Positions 52,276 to 61,887 of a stretch of 64,000 bases of DNA are shown here, one piece after another (position 1 is the stretch's first letter; each line of letters starts with the position of its first letter). Under the pieces are notes generated by a model. It did not search any database. It had not been told where the DNA came from and saw nothing but the letters and a program-made list of their open reading frames with translations. Made by a program: the position numbers and the translations under genes. The stretch comes from CAYSPT01 sp964432985 (GTDB lineage Bacteria > Muiribacteriota > CAYSPT01). The DNA lies in contig CAYSPT010000015.1 of NCBI GenBank assembly GCA_964432985.1, positions 25,235 to 89,234 of the forward strand, read 5' to 3'.

Positions 52276-53103
52276 TTACACATACCCGCCCGTCAGGTTG
52301 AAAAGCATTACCGAAAGAAAGTAATTCGACACCAGAATCAGGATTATGGATGTTACCACCGAAGCGGTGGTTGACATACCTACTCCTTCGGCACCGCCGG
52401 CAGTGTGAAATCCCCGGTAGCACCCGATGATCGAAACGATACCGCCAAAGACCATGGCCTTTATCAGGCCTCCGATGAGATCATCCACCTGGAGAAAATC
52501 AACCACGGATGACCTGAACGTCAAAAGAGTGATCTTGACCTGCCAGATAGCAACAAGTGATCCTCCGAAATAGCCAATAAAATTGGTAAAAATGGTCAGG
52601 ACCGGAAACATGAAAAGGCAGGCCAGAAACCGGGGTACAACCAGATAGTTAATCGGGCTTACCGCCATGGTTTGCAGGGCTTCTACCTGTTCGGTGACTC
52701 TCATTGAGCCGATCTCGGCGGCAAAAGCTGAACCGACTCTTCCCGCTAAAACGATTGCTGCCAGGACGGGAGCGAGTTCTCTGGCCAATGCCAGCGCTAC
52801 GACTCCTCCTACAGCAGACTCTGCGCCAAAATTTGAGAATTGGAATCCGATCTGGGCAACAAGCACCGCCCCCGTAAAGAAACCCGTTATGCTTATGATG
52901 GGAAGTGAATCCACACCGATGCGGGCCATCTGGATGATAACGGACCGGGTATCCACTGCCAGCATGGCCAGGTCCTTACCAAGCCAGTAGATGGTTTCGA
53001 GAAATAACATGGTTATTTCGCCGACCAGGCTGACAGGTGCGAGTAGTATGCTCGCATTCGAACTGAAGGAACGTCGCTTCTTCAGAGGTTCCCGGCGTTT
53101 CAT
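52276..53103 (-). CDS. mlaE: MlaE-type ABC transporter permease
   Basis: The 275-residue permease has about five to six membrane helices and the MlaE hallmark ALARELAPVLAAIVLAGRVG followed by EIGSMRVTEQVEALQTMAV. It works with MlaF and the MCE protein to move phospholipids between membranes. It overlaps the upstream glycosidase gene by 4 bp and is followed by mlaF. The cytoplasmic STAS protein MlaB and periplasmic MlaC are not encoded here. Confidence 0.95.
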   Translation of the reverse strand: MKRREPLKKRRSFSSNASILLAPVSLVGEITMLFLETIYWLGKDLAMLAVDTRSVIIQMARIGVDSLPIISITGFFTGAVLVAQIGFQFSNFGAESAVGGVVALALARELAPVLAAIVLAGRVGSAFAAEIGSMRVTEQVEALQTMAVSPINYLVVPRFLACLFMFPVLTIFTNFIGYFGGSLVAIWQVKITLLTFRSSVVDFLQVDDLIGGLIKAMVFGGIVSIIGCYRGFHTAGGAEGVGMSTTASVVTSIILILVSNYFLSVMLFNLTGGYV

Positions 53104-54605
53104 TGCGCGGTATCCACGAGCAAACGACTGGCCAACTGGTGACTCGTTTTACGACATATCAATAAGGCGCTTCCCACCGGCCGTTCTTCCCCGTCCGATG
53201 GAGAATTCACTACCTGACCGTCGAGAACGAATGATGTGCTCCCGCCGCCATCGAGATTCATGGCGTCCGTAGCCCCGATCTCGATTAGGAAACAGGCCAG
53301 CTCCTGCAAGGTCATGCCGGAACTGTATCCTGGTTGACGGCCGTCAACCGCCACCAGTAGCAGTTTGTTGTCACCGTTGATACCCACAGCGCTGCGGGGG
53401 GCCCGTCCCTCCAGGACATCTTTTCGGAACCGTTCCTCTAAACCGGTTATACGCACCTCCCCGCCGGCAACCAACCGGGGACCGCCCCCCACGGCCTCCT
53501 CTACATCGTTCCAGGCTGAGCCCAGGCCGAAATTGATACTTGCCGGCTTCCAGATTTCCACGTCAGCCAGAGCGGCCGCTTTATTGCCGGAGGCCGAGAT
53601 TACCACTCCACCCGGGGGAATGATAAGGTTTCCGCTGCCAATTGCCACCACCTTGTTGCCCAGAAGTGCCACCTCTTTACAGGAGGTGCAGGTGGGTGTT
53701 TTATCGCCGAACTCGGGAGTGTACAGAACGATGGAATCATTCTTGCCCTGCCGGTTTACTCCATCCAGCTCGAGCACTCTGTTGTCATCGAATCTTACCC
53801 GGCCCCTGAACCGTGGATTCCCGAATACTATTTGTTTGGTATCGGTTATACCAAACACCGTACGGGACATAATGGGGACGCTTACCAGTTGATGGTCGGT
53901 AATGACCATCCCCAGAGGATTCCCTTCCTTTGAGAAGAACGATCCGTTAAGGCCTATCAGCGCCTGCTGTTTTCGAGACATTTCACTGACAGTTTCACGA
54001 CCGGTCATCTTTTCCCGGGCCAGAACGGATCTCAACTCCAGGTCCGGAGCATCCAGATCGATTGAAGCCACATGCACCACCGCCGGGCCGGATGGCCGGG
54101 AAATCCTGTAGCGGTCGTACCTTACCCCTTCTGCAACAGTACGTCCCATAACATGACCGGGGATTGACCGGTCCTTCTTTTCATCCGTAAATCCTGGTTC
54201 TCCTCCAAGCACCAGTGCCAGGTCCCGGAAAGGAACCATCACCTTGCCATCGATGATTTGGATAGGCGTTTGGAGTCTGCAAAAACGCTGGTCAACCCAA
54301 ACATCACGGTTGCCTATTTGCATTTGTATGGCTTTTCCTGTTTTGTATACGACTAAAATCTGGCTCTCAGGGACATACATATACTGTGCCCCGGTGTTTT
54401 TGCAGATATACCCCAGTTCAATACAGGCAATCGAGTCTTTCCAGACAACAAATTCGGGAGGAACGCGGGTTCCAGAAAGGCTGAGCTCACGGGCCATTGC
54501 TCCAGGAGGAACCTGAAAGACCAGGATAGAAGTGATCCCCAGGGCGAGCAGGGTGATAATAATCCCGGAACATACTGTGCGGGGAGCACGAATTATCTTA
54601 TTCAT
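53100..54605 (-). CDS. Exported phosphodiester glycosidase-family protein with copper-amine-oxidase-type N-terminal domain
   Basis: After a signal/anchor segment (ITLLALGITSILVFQVPPGA), residues about 50-130 form a copper-amine-oxidase N-terminal-like (stalk) domain with KVMVPFRDLALVLGGEPGF. The remainder is the NAGPA (phosphodiester glycosidase) domain: LNGSFFSKEGNPLGMVI, RSAVGINGDNKLLLVAVDGR and ATDAMNLDGGGSTSFVLDG. NAGPA-fold proteins remove capping sugars from phosphodiester-linked glycans. Its place between trmB and mlaE is unusual; co-expression with the lipid transporter suggests envelope function. Stop and mlaE start overlap by 4 bp. Confidence 0.85.
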   Translation of the reverse strand: MNKIIRAPRTVCSGIIITLLALGITSILVFQVPPGAMARELSLSGTRVPPEFVVWKDSIACIELGYICKNTGAQYMYVPESQILVVYKTGKAIQMQIGNRDVWVDQRFCRLQTPIQIIDGKVMVPFRDLALVLGGEPGFTDEKKDRSIPGHVMGRTVAEGVRYDRYRISRPSGPAVVHVASIDLDAPDLELRSVLAREKMTGRETVSEMSRKQQALIGLNGSFFSKEGNPLGMVITDHQLVSVPIMSRTVFGITDTKQIVFGNPRFRGRVRFDDNRVLELDGVNRQGKNDSIVLYTPEFGDKTPTCTSCKEVALLGNKVVAIGSGNLIIPPGGVVISASGNKAAALADVEIWKPASINFGLGSAWNDVEEAVGGGPRLVAGGEVRITGLEERFRKDVLEGRAPRSAVGINGDNKLLLVAVDGRQPGYSSGMTLQELACFLIEIGATDAMNLDGGGSTSFVLDGQVVNSPSDGEERPVGSALLICRKTSHQLASRLLVDTAQ

Positions 54606-54640
54606 TTGTTCAACTACGATTTTCTACACCTCCCCAGTAG

Positions 54641-55285
54641 TTAATCGGCCAATATCTTCTCGTATCTGAGGAAGTAAAACCGGCATCCTTCAGCTTTCCA
54701 CTTACGATAGTAGTATGACTGGACGTATCCGGGCAGTCCATTCCTGTAAGGAGCGGGGGCAAATCCATTGACAAGCCTCGTACACCCATTGAGAATCAAT
54801 CCCGCTTCGGCAGCCAGGTCTTCTACATCTGTCACAAAGAATACCGTCCCCCCCGGCTTCAACGTCCGCTCCAGCAGGCGTGCGGAAACTCCATCAATAA
54901 GCCGGTACTTATGGTGCTTTGTCTTAGGCCAGGGATCAGGAAAATTGAACCAGAAAGCAGTTACTGAACAGGGAGCCACATAGTTGGACAGGATTTTACG
55001 AAAATCACCACAGACAAGTCTGGCGTTTGAAACACCGTACCGGTACAGCTTGGCGGCAGCTTTTTTCACCCGTTTCCACTGGATTTCAATCCCAATCACA
55101 TTCATAGTGGGATTATTCAAAGCGTAGGGGTAGAGAAAATCGCCATTTCCAGACCCGACATCAACAACCAGCGGAAGAGCATCCGGAAACACACCTGACA
55201 GGTCCAGTCCATCTTTCTCCTGATCAACAGTGACCACCAGACGGTTAAGCTGGTCCAGGGGTATTTTGGGATATCGTCTGGGCAT
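54641..55285 (-). CDS. trmB: tRNA (guanine-N7)-methyltransferase TrmB
   Basis: The 214-residue protein has the SAM motif VVDVGSGNGDFLYPYA, the TrmB-specific NFPDPWPKTKHHKYRLI and GGTVFFVTDVED. It makes m7G46 in tRNA. It is the first gene of the leftward trmB-glycosidase-mlaEFD-tamB group, with 35 bp to the next gene. Confidence 0.95.
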   Translation of the reverse strand: MPRRYPKIPLDQLNRLVVTVDQEKDGLDLSGVFPDALPLVVDVGSGNGDFLYPYALNNPTMNVIGIEIQWKRVKKAAAKLYRYGVSNARLVCGDFRKILSNYVAPCSVTAFWFNFPDPWPKTKHHKYRLIDGVSARLLERTLKPGGTVFFVTDVEDLAAEAGLILNGCTRLVNGFAPAPYRNGLPGYVQSYYYRKWKAEGCRFYFLRYEKILAD

Positions 55286-55368
55286 GTGCCTCTGCTCCTG
55301 TTTTGTCCAAGATATTACAATACCATGGAAAGCCAGCCTGGAAGAAGAGAACGTATAATGCGTATCTC

Positions 55369-55614
55369 TTCTCGTTCATTACCGCTGCGCTTTACTTTCC
55401 ATACCTCTTGCTTGAGGGTGGGACGTGTGGGCATGGTTACTGGGCCATGTCCTATAGGCTTGTAGAAAGTTGCCAGCATTCTTGGGATTCTTCTCATTCA
55501 TTACCGCTGCACCTTACTTTCTACACTTCCTGCTCAGAGGATGGGATTGCTGGACATTGTTACTTGGTGGTGTTCTTCAGACATGTAGAAAGTAATCAGC
55601 CCTCGTGGGAATTC
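55369..55614. repeat. Two tandem copies of a ~122-bp diverged repeat with inverted ends
   Basis: Copy 1 (55369-55490) and copy 2 (55491-55614) both begin TTCTC-TTCATTACCGCTGC with one change and run in parallel to AGAAAGT-CAGC. Copy 2 contains a perfect 12-bp inverted repeat, TTACTTTCTACA (55514-55525) and TGTAGAAAGTAA (55584-55595). A partial third copy lies just upstream and a related copy at 35444-35542. The 523-bp gap has no gene; the HU promoter lies at its end. Confidence 0.75.
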
Positions 55615-55726
55615 GCCCTCGACTCTGTGAGTGTAGAAAGAGGGGGTAGATTTGGCGCTTTTGCGCATTATCACTGACAAAAACTAAAAAAAAAGCCAAA
55701 ATCTGTGAAAAATCGCATTACATCTA

Positions 55727-55755
55727 TTGACAGGGGTTTTACCCTGTGCTATATC
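55727..55755 (+). promoter_or_regulatory. Promoter of HU copy 2
   Basis: TTGACA (55727-55732), 17 nt, TATATC (55750-55755), with TGC before the -10, as in the other HU promoter. The spacer has a short GGGG-TTTTA-CCC inverted element. Confidence 0.6.
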
Positions 55756-55809
55756 CTTGCTATACATAGTAAAAAACCACTATTCATGAGGGATTGGAGG
55801 TGAATTTGA

Positions 55810-56082
55810 GTGAACAAGAGCGAACTGATCAATGAGATCGCCAAGAAGACCGATCTTACCAAGAAAGAGAGTGCCAGAGTGCTCGATTCCTTCATCGACA
55901 CCATTACTGCAACTCTGAAGAAGGGCAAGAAGGTTAGCATTACCGGCTTTGGCTCCTGGGAAGTACGTTCCCGCAAGGCTCGGACCGGCGTGAACCCGCA
56001 GACCGGCAGCAAGATCAAGATCAAAGCCAAAAAGGTCCCGAAGTTCAATGCTGGCAAGCACCTTCGCGAGGCTGTAAAGTAA
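55810..56082 (+). CDS. hup: HU-family DNA-binding protein (copy 2)
   Basis: The 90-residue protein is a canonical HU (MNKSELINEIAKKTDLTKKE, ITGFGSWEVRSRKARTGVNP, KKVPKFNAGKHLREAVK). GTG at 55810 follows GGAGGTG at about 7 nt. It is more Lys/Arg-rich in the arm than the first copy (782-1054). A terminator shared with murJ follows. Confidence 0.96.
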   Translation: MNKSELINEIAKKTDLTKKESARVLDSFIDTITATLKKGKKVSITGFGSWEVRSRKARTGVNPQTGSKIKIKAKKVPKFNAGKHLREAVK

Positions 56083-56102
56083 TCAGTCAAGCAATAATGC
56101 AA

Positions 56103-57668
56103 TCAAGAAAGACCTCCATTTACGGAGGTCTTTCCTATTTCCCTGATTTCTCTGTACTTTAAAATCCAGCCCAGTGCAAAATACAGCCCTGCACCGCCAG
56201 CAACCGGTACCAGAACGGTAACCAGTAGTGCCCCGCTGCTAAGGACCGATAGCAGGCCGGAGCGTATAACAACAACCATGATACCCATGATCCCGGACAG
56301 CAGCAGCACTCTTAAAAGACAGCCTACCAGTTCCTTTACTGGAACGACTCCCCATTTCTTCACCAGAAACCAGATCAGCAGGGTAGCGTTGACCATGGAC
56401 GACAGAGATGTGGCTAATGCAAGTCCACCATGAGCCAGCGGTCCCATAAGGAGCAGGTTGAGTACTATATTAATCGCGACACAAACAGCCCCGATCCGAA
56501 CAGGAGTTTTTGCATCGTTCAGGGAATAGAACACCGGCACCAGCACTTTGACTGCTGCGTAGGCAGCCAGACCGATAGAGTAATAAACGAGTGCCAGTAC
56601 TGTTCCCTCGGTGGCAGAGGGATCGAAGGCACCGCGCTCGAACAGAAGCGTGACGATAGGTTTTGACAAAACTAGAAGCCCGACTGTCGCCGGGACCATC
56701 CAGAACATGACCATTCTAACCGAGAATCCAATCATCCTGTTGAGTCCGCCGAGATCACCTTCAGCCACTCTACGCGAGAAAGAAGGGAATGAAGCAGTTG
56801 CGATGGCAATACCGATCACCCCGAGAGGCAGCTGCACCAACCGATTACCATAATACAAAGCAGATACTGATCCGGTACCCAGATGCCAGGCGAGCATAGT
56901 GTCTACGAGAATATTGACCTGTGTTACTGCCAAACCAAAGATAGCGGGGACCATGAGACGTCCGACTTTGTACAAGGCAGGATGAAACAACTTCCGAATA
57001 AACCTGAAACCCCGGGAAACAGCAGGAGGAACCTGGATCAAGACCTGTAGCAAGCCTCCGATCAAAACGCCAATGACAAGAGTCCATACTTTGCTTTCCA
57101 TCCCCGCTGAAAACCGCGGGCCCAATAGCACAACCGAGCCAATAAGAGCACAATTCAGGCAAACCGGCGACAGGGCGGGAAAGAAGAAGTGGCCGGAAGC
57201 GTTGAGAATCCCCATGAACAAGGCAGCCAGGGCAGCAAAGAATATGTAGGGGAAAATCCAGCGGGTTAATGCCACTGTCAGGGCTAGTTTTGAATCGCTG
57301 CCTTTGAACGTCAATGTCAAAACACGTACCAGGGCGGGAGCCAGCAGTACCCCTGCTATGGATACCACAACCAGCAAAATCACGAGAACATTGACGGCAG
57401 AGGCAGCAAAACGCATAGCCTCCCGGTCGTCCTTTTGGGTTTTAATTTTGGTAAAAACAGGGATGAACGCGGCAGACAAAGCCCCTTCACCAAGCAGGCG
57501 ACGCAGTAAGTTGGGAATTCGAAAAGCCACAAAAAAAGCGTCGGCAACATATGAGGTACCGAAGGCTGAAGCAATGATAACATCCCTGATAAAACCCAGA
57601 ACCCGGCTCAGGGCAGTGGCGCTGCCAACGATACCAGCCGACCGCAGTATATTTCGGTGAGATTTCAC
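56103..57668 (-). CDS. murJ: Lipid II flippase MurJ (MviN)
   Basis: The 521-residue membrane protein has about 14 hydrophobic segments and N-terminal ATALSRVLGFIRDVIIASAFG with RIPNLLRRLLGEGALSAAFI, diagnostic of MurJ/MviN. It moves lipid II to the periplasmic face for peptidoglycan synthesis. The terminator hairpin covers its last codons. Next upstream, 33 bp away, is the STAS gene. Confidence 0.95.
   Translation of the reverse strand: MKSHRNILRSAGIVGSATALSRVLGFIRDVIIASAFGTSYVADAFFVAFRIPNLLRRLLGEGALSAAFIPVFTKIKTQKDDREAMRFAASAVNVLVILLVVVSIAGVLLAPALVRVLTLTFKGSDSKLALTVALTRWIFPYIFFAALAALFMGILNASGHFFFPALSPVCLNCALIGSVVLLGPRFSAGMESKVWTLVIGVLIGGLLQVLIQVPPAVSRGFRFIRKLFHPALYKVGRLMVPAIFGLAVTQVNILVDTMLAWHLGTGSVSALYYGNRLVQLPLGVIGIAIATASFPSFSRRVAEGDLGGLNRMIGFSVRMVMFWMVPATVGLLVLSKPIVTLLFERGAFDPSATEGTVLALVYYSIGLAAYAAVKVLVPVFYSLNDAKTPVRIGAVCVAINIVLNLLLMGPLAHGGLALATSLSSMVNATLLIWFLVKKWGVVPVKELVGCLLRVLLLSGIMGIMVVVIRSGLLSVLSSGALLVTVLVPVAGGAGLYFALGWILKYREIREIGKTSVNGGLS
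56108..56133. terminator. Bidirectional terminator between HU copy 2 and murJ
   Basis: AAAGACCTCC and GGAGGTCTTT pair around ATTTAC. The arms end in AAA and TTT, so it can act in both directions. The hairpin covers the last codons of murJ. Confidence 0.85.
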
Positions 57669-57700
57669 ACTATCCTGGATTCAAGCCCGTTAGGTGCTTG

Positions 57701-58039
57701 TTAAAAATCTTGAACGGCTTCGTCAACCGTATCAAATATTTTAAAAACCTGAACCAGGCTGGTAATACTGAACAGGTTGTGAATATCAGGCTGAAGGCGG
57801 GCTAATTTCATATCTCCTCCGACGCTTTGTGCCTGCTTGAGAAGATTGATAATTAATCCGAGTCCGGAGCTGTTGATATAGGAAAGACCGGCCATATCCA
57901 AAACTATATTCACCTTTCCGGACTTGATAAGCCCGTAAATCATCTCCTGAAACTCACGCTCCGTTTCGTAAATGACCCGGCCTTCAACACTGACCAGGGT
58001 AATGCCTTCCTGGAGCTCCCTCGTGTCAAGCCTGATCAT
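57701..58039 (-). CDS. STAS-domain anti-sigma-factor antagonist
   Basis: The 112-residue protein is a standard SpoIIAA/RsbV-type STAS domain with VNIVLDMAGLSYINSSGLG and LLKQAQSVGGDMKLARL. The second serine in NSSG is the likely phosphorylation site. Its start overlaps the stop of the ATPase gene by 4 bp, so the pair forms a two-gene partner-switch unit. No sigma factor or PP2C phosphatase gene is adjacent. Confidence 0.92.
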   Translation of the reverse strand: MIRLDTRELQEGITLVSVEGRVIYETEREFQEMIYGLIKSGKVNIVLDMAGLSYINSSGLGLIINLLKQAQSVGGDMKLARLQPDIHNLFSITSLVQVFKIFDTVDEAVQDF

Positions 58040-58515
58040 AGATCTTCACCTCCACCTCTACCTAAGCGATATTTAATCATGGTCACTTTGTTGCCTCTTT
58101 CATTGAAAACGACTTTATCCATAAAATTATTTATCAGAAGAATCCCTCTGCCGGTAAAATTGGGAACTTTCCCGTTTACAACAGCGTCCACGTCAAAACC
58201 GTCTCCTTCATCTTCAATAGTAATCTCAAGCTTTGAAGGGCTAACAGCGTACGTCATAAAAATCCTTCTGGTAACATCTCTCCTGTTGCCATGAATGACA
58301 GAGTTACGGATCGCTTCATCGATTGCGAGATTAATCCCGAAACCAAACAATCCCACATCAAAACTTGTATCCTCGGTGTCACCGAGTTTGTAATTGAGTT
58401 CAGTAACCAGGAGCACCGCTTTATTGATCGAATCGAGCACCTTGGTAATGACCATATCAATATACTCTTGACGGCTCGGTATTTCAACGTAGGATACATT
58501 TTCAAATCTAATCAT
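58036..58515 (-). CDS. Anti-sigma-factor-type ATP-binding protein (HATPase_c_2, RsbW/SpoIIAB-like)
   Basis: The 159-residue protein has the GHKL ATPase boxes: N-box NLAIDEAIRNSVIHGN, G1 EDEGDGFD and GRGILLINNFMDKV. Such proteins phosphorylate STAS partners and bind sigma factors. The first 40 residues are extra to RsbW. It could instead control other targets, as many GHKL/STAS pairs do outside sigma regulation. Confidence 0.9.
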   Translation of the reverse strand: MIRFENVSYVEIPSRQEYIDMVITKVLDSINKAVLLVTELNYKLGDTEDTSFDVGLFGFGINLAIDEAIRNSVIHGNRRDVTRRIFMTYAVSPSKLEITIEDEGDGFDVDAVVNGKVPNFTGRGILLINNFMDKVVFNERGNKVTMIKYRLGRGGGEDL

Positions 58516-58544
58516 ACAATAAACCTTCCGAAACAGGAGATTTT

Positions 58545-59843
58545 TTACTCCTGATCGTTCTTACGCTTTCTTCCCGCGCCGCGACGTACGGCTAAAAGCA
58601 ACCCGAGAAAAATTATGACACCCGCGGCCGTTCCTACATACATCCAGAGGTACCGCAAAAACTGGATTTTTTCAAGCCGTTTTTCAATATTAATTTTGTC
58701 TTCCGGGACATACTCCAGGAGAAGTTTGTAATAATGCTCGGCATCATCCCAATTTTTCTCGTCGAAAGCCCCGTCAGCCTTCTTTGTGTACAGATCGACG
58801 ATAAAAGTAGTTGCTTCCTTGTTGAGCGGGTCCAGTTCTCTCAGCGACAGGTACTCTTTCAGAGCTTGTTCCATTTCCGCTTTTGCTACGTACATTCTGG
58901 CCCTGTTTCGGTGACGTACCCGGCCAGGGGGGGAAAACACTGTTATCCGGCTGTTTTCAGCATCAGCCACGTACAGGTTGTCCATAGAATCCAATGCCAT
59001 ACCCTCGGGTCTTTTCAGGGCATTGCTTCCTGACTTTCCAAATGATGAAATAAAATTCCCGTCATGATAGAACAGCATGATCCTGTCGTTGCGATAGTCG
59101 GAAACATAGAGGGTTCCGTCTGAATCCTCAGCTATATACCGGGGACCTAAAAACTCGCCCGGTCCCGACCCTTTCGTGCCGAACAGGAACAACAGTTTGA
59201 AACCGGGATCGTACTTGGCCACGGTGTTTTCATCGGTATACGTCACATAAAGATTGTCATTGTGGTCAATATGAACACCACGGGGATTGAACACTTTACC
59301 GGTGTTACGGTCCTTGTACATCACTTGATCGATATACTCTCCGGCGGGAGAAAACTTTTGAATGCGGCCATTCCTGTAGTCGGCTACGTAACTGTTCCCG
59401 GCCGAGTCCAACGCAATGCCCCTGGGATACAACAGTTGCCCCCGCCCTCGGCCGATTTGAGCAAACCGCCCCTGAAACTCTCCTTCTCTGGAAAATTTCC
59501 AGATGGTGTGATTGCCAAACTCCGCGACATACACGGTTTTGCCGTGTATGGCAATACCTGTTGGTTTTCTAATCCAGTTTTCCTTATCATCCTGGCCAAA
59601 CCGTTTTAAAAACGTCCCGCTGGATGAAAATTTCTGGATATTGTCATTATTCCAGTCAGTTACGTAGACATTGCTGTCACTGTCCAGGGCCACTCCAACA
59701 GGGTACATAAATTGTCCCTCAACAGTGCCTTTTTCACCAAAAGCATAGAGAAAAGAGTATCCTTCATCCCCGAAAGACCCTTGAATCAACAGGCCGGAGA
59801 ATATAAGGATTATCGCCATGATGAACGTTAGTTTCAGCTTCAT
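58545..59843 (-). CDS. Exported NHL-repeat protein with TPR-like part and C-terminal membrane anchor
   Basis: A signal peptide (KLTFIMAIILIFSGLLIQGS) is followed by NHL beta-propeller repeats (YPVGVALDSDSNVYVTDWNN, LLYPRGIALDSAGNSYVADY, KRPEGMALDSMDNLYVADAE) to about residue 310. A helical TPR-like stretch follows (MEQALKEYLSLRELDPLNKE), and a membrane helix sits near residues 397-415 before a basic tail (RRGAGRKRK), so the protein is anchored with the propeller outside the membrane. Function is unknown. A TATAAT lies upstream at 59918-59923 on the minus strand, with a weak -35. Confidence 0.85.
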   Translation of the reverse strand: MKLKLTFIMAIILIFSGLLIQGSFGDEGYSFLYAFGEKGTVEGQFMYPVGVALDSDSNVYVTDWNNDNIQKFSSSGTFLKRFGQDDKENWIRKPTGIAIHGKTVYVAEFGNHTIWKFSREGEFQGRFAQIGRGRGQLLYPRGIALDSAGNSYVADYRNGRIQKFSPAGEYIDQVMYKDRNTGKVFNPRGVHIDHNDNLYVTYTDENTVAKYDPGFKLLFLFGTKGSGPGEFLGPRYIAEDSDGTLYVSDYRNDRIMLFYHDGNFISSFGKSGSNALKRPEGMALDSMDNLYVADAENSRITVFSPPGRVRHRNRARMYVAKAEMEQALKEYLSLRELDPLNKEATTFIVDLYTKKADGAFDEKNWDDAEHYYKLLLEYVPEDKINIEKRLEKIQFLRYLWMYVGTAAGVIIFLGLLLAVRRGAGRKRKNDQE

Positions 59844-60098
59844 GCACCGTATCCTCCGCTCTTGCTTATAGTTATTCTATAAATATAAATTCTAAAACAT
59901 GCCCTAAGGTACGAGGCATTATACCACATAACAGAACTGTCACTTTCACTTTCTGCACATAGGAAGTGAGGATAACTTTTGGAATTTATCTCGCTTAATC
60001 CGGAAATTGCGGTTGGCGTCGTCATGAGGCGAAGAAAATGGCCGCAGATGCAAGGCGCCTGACCGAAGATGAACCGGAAACAGGATAGCGGAATATCG

Positions 60099-61820
60099 CT
60101 ACCGAACCAGACGGAATCCTACTGTTATGGCACCGAAAACACGTAAATACAACCCGTTGATCGCGTAAATCCCTGCTTCGGCTCCCGTATTACAACAGCC
60201 ACCTCGTGCATACACAAGATTCTCGAGCTTGTTCGGATTAAACCGTGCCCAGTCGAGATTGTATCCCTGGACAGGCTCTTTATTGGTTTCCTGGGGTAAA
60301 CCGACTGAATCCACCGTTTGGACATACCCGTTTTCCATGCAACTGGTGCTGGTAGTCAGTGTTGATGTCCACTCCCACGCGTTGCCGATCATATCGTAGC
60401 AACCGCAGTTCGAATACGCTTTTACAGCGGTACCGGTCAGAATATAACCCGTCTGTACTCCATCCGGGTTGTCGGGATAATTTCTGGTCCCATCGATACC
60501 GACAGCTCCCTGAGGAATACTGCCCATCCAGATATTGCACGGTTCACTCCCGTCCCCGGGATCATCTGTGTGGGGGTCCGGAGTTCCGCGGGCCGCCTGG
60601 AACCATTCTGCAGCGGTAGGAATTCGCTTACCTATCTTTTTGGCCAGGCGTTTCACCGTTATCGAGGGGAGATGAACCCAGGGTTGCCGGCTGCAGCGTG
60701 AAACCGGCAAGCCTTCTTCTCCTCGCGAATTCTCATAGATATCAATGGCAAAATCCCCTACCCTGACCATTCCCGGGAGAGGAATACCGGGATCGAGAGT
60801 GGTCCCATCGAGGTTATCATTGGTAACCACCGATCCCGACAATATCTTGTTGTTCGGATCGTTGTGAAAGTAGCCGATCAATTTGTACGAATGGAATCCG
60901 GTCGGACCTACCCAGGAGTTGGAAAACACCACCCGGAATTTGTCCACCCCCGGAGTAGCCACCACGTATACGAAATAATCAGTTCCGGGCTTACGCTGAC
61001 CGGTATCGAGATTACTAAACCCCGCGATCAGGTCGGCGTTGTTTTTTATGATACCGCCTGTGAAGGCTACTTTTCCCTGGCTGACCATGATACTGTCATC
61101 ATTATAGGGGTTGATCTTGACCGTGTAACCACCTGTTTTAAAGACGTTTACCGATACCTGACGCCGGGTGGCATCATAATCTTTGGAGTAAACGCAAATC
61201 TCGATAGGATGCAAACCGGTAGGGGTCCCTTTGGGAACAGTGAACCCAACAGTATAGACTCCATCATTCGACTTTTTGTCCGGCCGCATTCCATTATCGA
61301 CCAGAGTTTTTCTTCCCAGTTTGAGAGCTCCGAGCTCTGCCGTAACTGTTAATATTTTCTTCGGTCCATCCTTGTGGGACACGCGGGCCTGTACTGCCAG
61401 CAGAGCCTGGCCGCTGGCGGCAATCGCTTCAGGATTTACTGATGCCTGAAGAATTGACACCGGTACCCTGTATTGCTCCTGGACTTTGAGCTTTTTTTCA
61501 TACGCTCCTATCAGCTTGTAAGCCATTTTATTGCCGGGAGCAATGAAAAGTGACCGGTTGAGTGCCCGCACCGCTTTGAGAAGTTGCTTACTGCGGCCGT
61601 GGCATAGCCCCAGCCGGTAAAAAGCATCAGCCCGCTGCGGATTCAGGTTGGTAACCGTCTCAAACTGTTTGGCCGCTTCGGCAAACTTGCGGGCCTTTAT
61701 CAGTTCCTGACCCCGCTGATAGCAGACCTTTTCAAGATCAAGACCCTGCACGCCGCTTGCGACGTGCAGGGTCAGTACGACGACTATACCCGCGATAACT
61801 AAACTGCGACTAATTTTCAT
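60099..61820 (-). CDS. Exported TPR protein with C-terminal SUMF1/FGE-like domain
   Basis: A signal peptide (SRSLVIAGIVVVLTLHVASG) is followed by a TPR region (about 30-115: AEAAKQFETVTNLNPQRADA, FYRLGLCHGRSKQLL) and a beta-rich middle. From about residue 345 a SUMF1-type domain follows (GDFAIDIYENSRGEEGLPVS, TAAEWFQAARGTPDPHTDDP, GNAWEWTSTLTTSTSCMENG, ending FGAITVGFRLVR). FGE-sulfatase activation needs specific Cys residues; the Cys at the end of this domain (GGCCNTGAE) do not obviously match, so it may be a binding relative. No sulfatase is in the window. Confidence 0.8.
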   Translation of the reverse strand: MKISRSLVIAGIVVVLTLHVASGVQGLDLEKVCYQRGQELIKARKFAEAAKQFETVTNLNPQRADAFYRLGLCHGRSKQLLKAVRALNRSLFIAPGNKMAYKLIGAYEKKLKVQEQYRVPVSILQASVNPEAIAASGQALLAVQARVSHKDGPKKILTVTAELGALKLGRKTLVDNGMRPDKKSNDGVYTVGFTVPKGTPTGLHPIEICVYSKDYDATRRQVSVNVFKTGGYTVKINPYNDDSIMVSQGKVAFTGGIIKNNADLIAGFSNLDTGQRKPGTDYFVYVVATPGVDKFRVVFSNSWVGPTGFHSYKLIGYFHNDPNNKILSGSVVTNDNLDGTTLDPGIPLPGMVRVGDFAIDIYENSRGEEGLPVSRCSRQPWVHLPSITVKRLAKKIGKRIPTAAEWFQAARGTPDPHTDDPGDGSEPCNIWMGSIPQGAVGIDGTRNYPDNPDGVQTGYILTGTAVKAYSNCGCYDMIGNAWEWTSTLTTSTSCMENGYVQTVDSVGLPQETNKEPVQGYNLDWARFNPNKLENLVYARGGCCNTGAEAGIYAINGLYLRVFGAITVGFRLVR

Positions 61821-61887
61821 GGTACCTGTAGCGCCTCCTTTTTTCCAGCTCCTCCGGGGAAACGCTCCAGGAGAAGCAGCCGAACAA

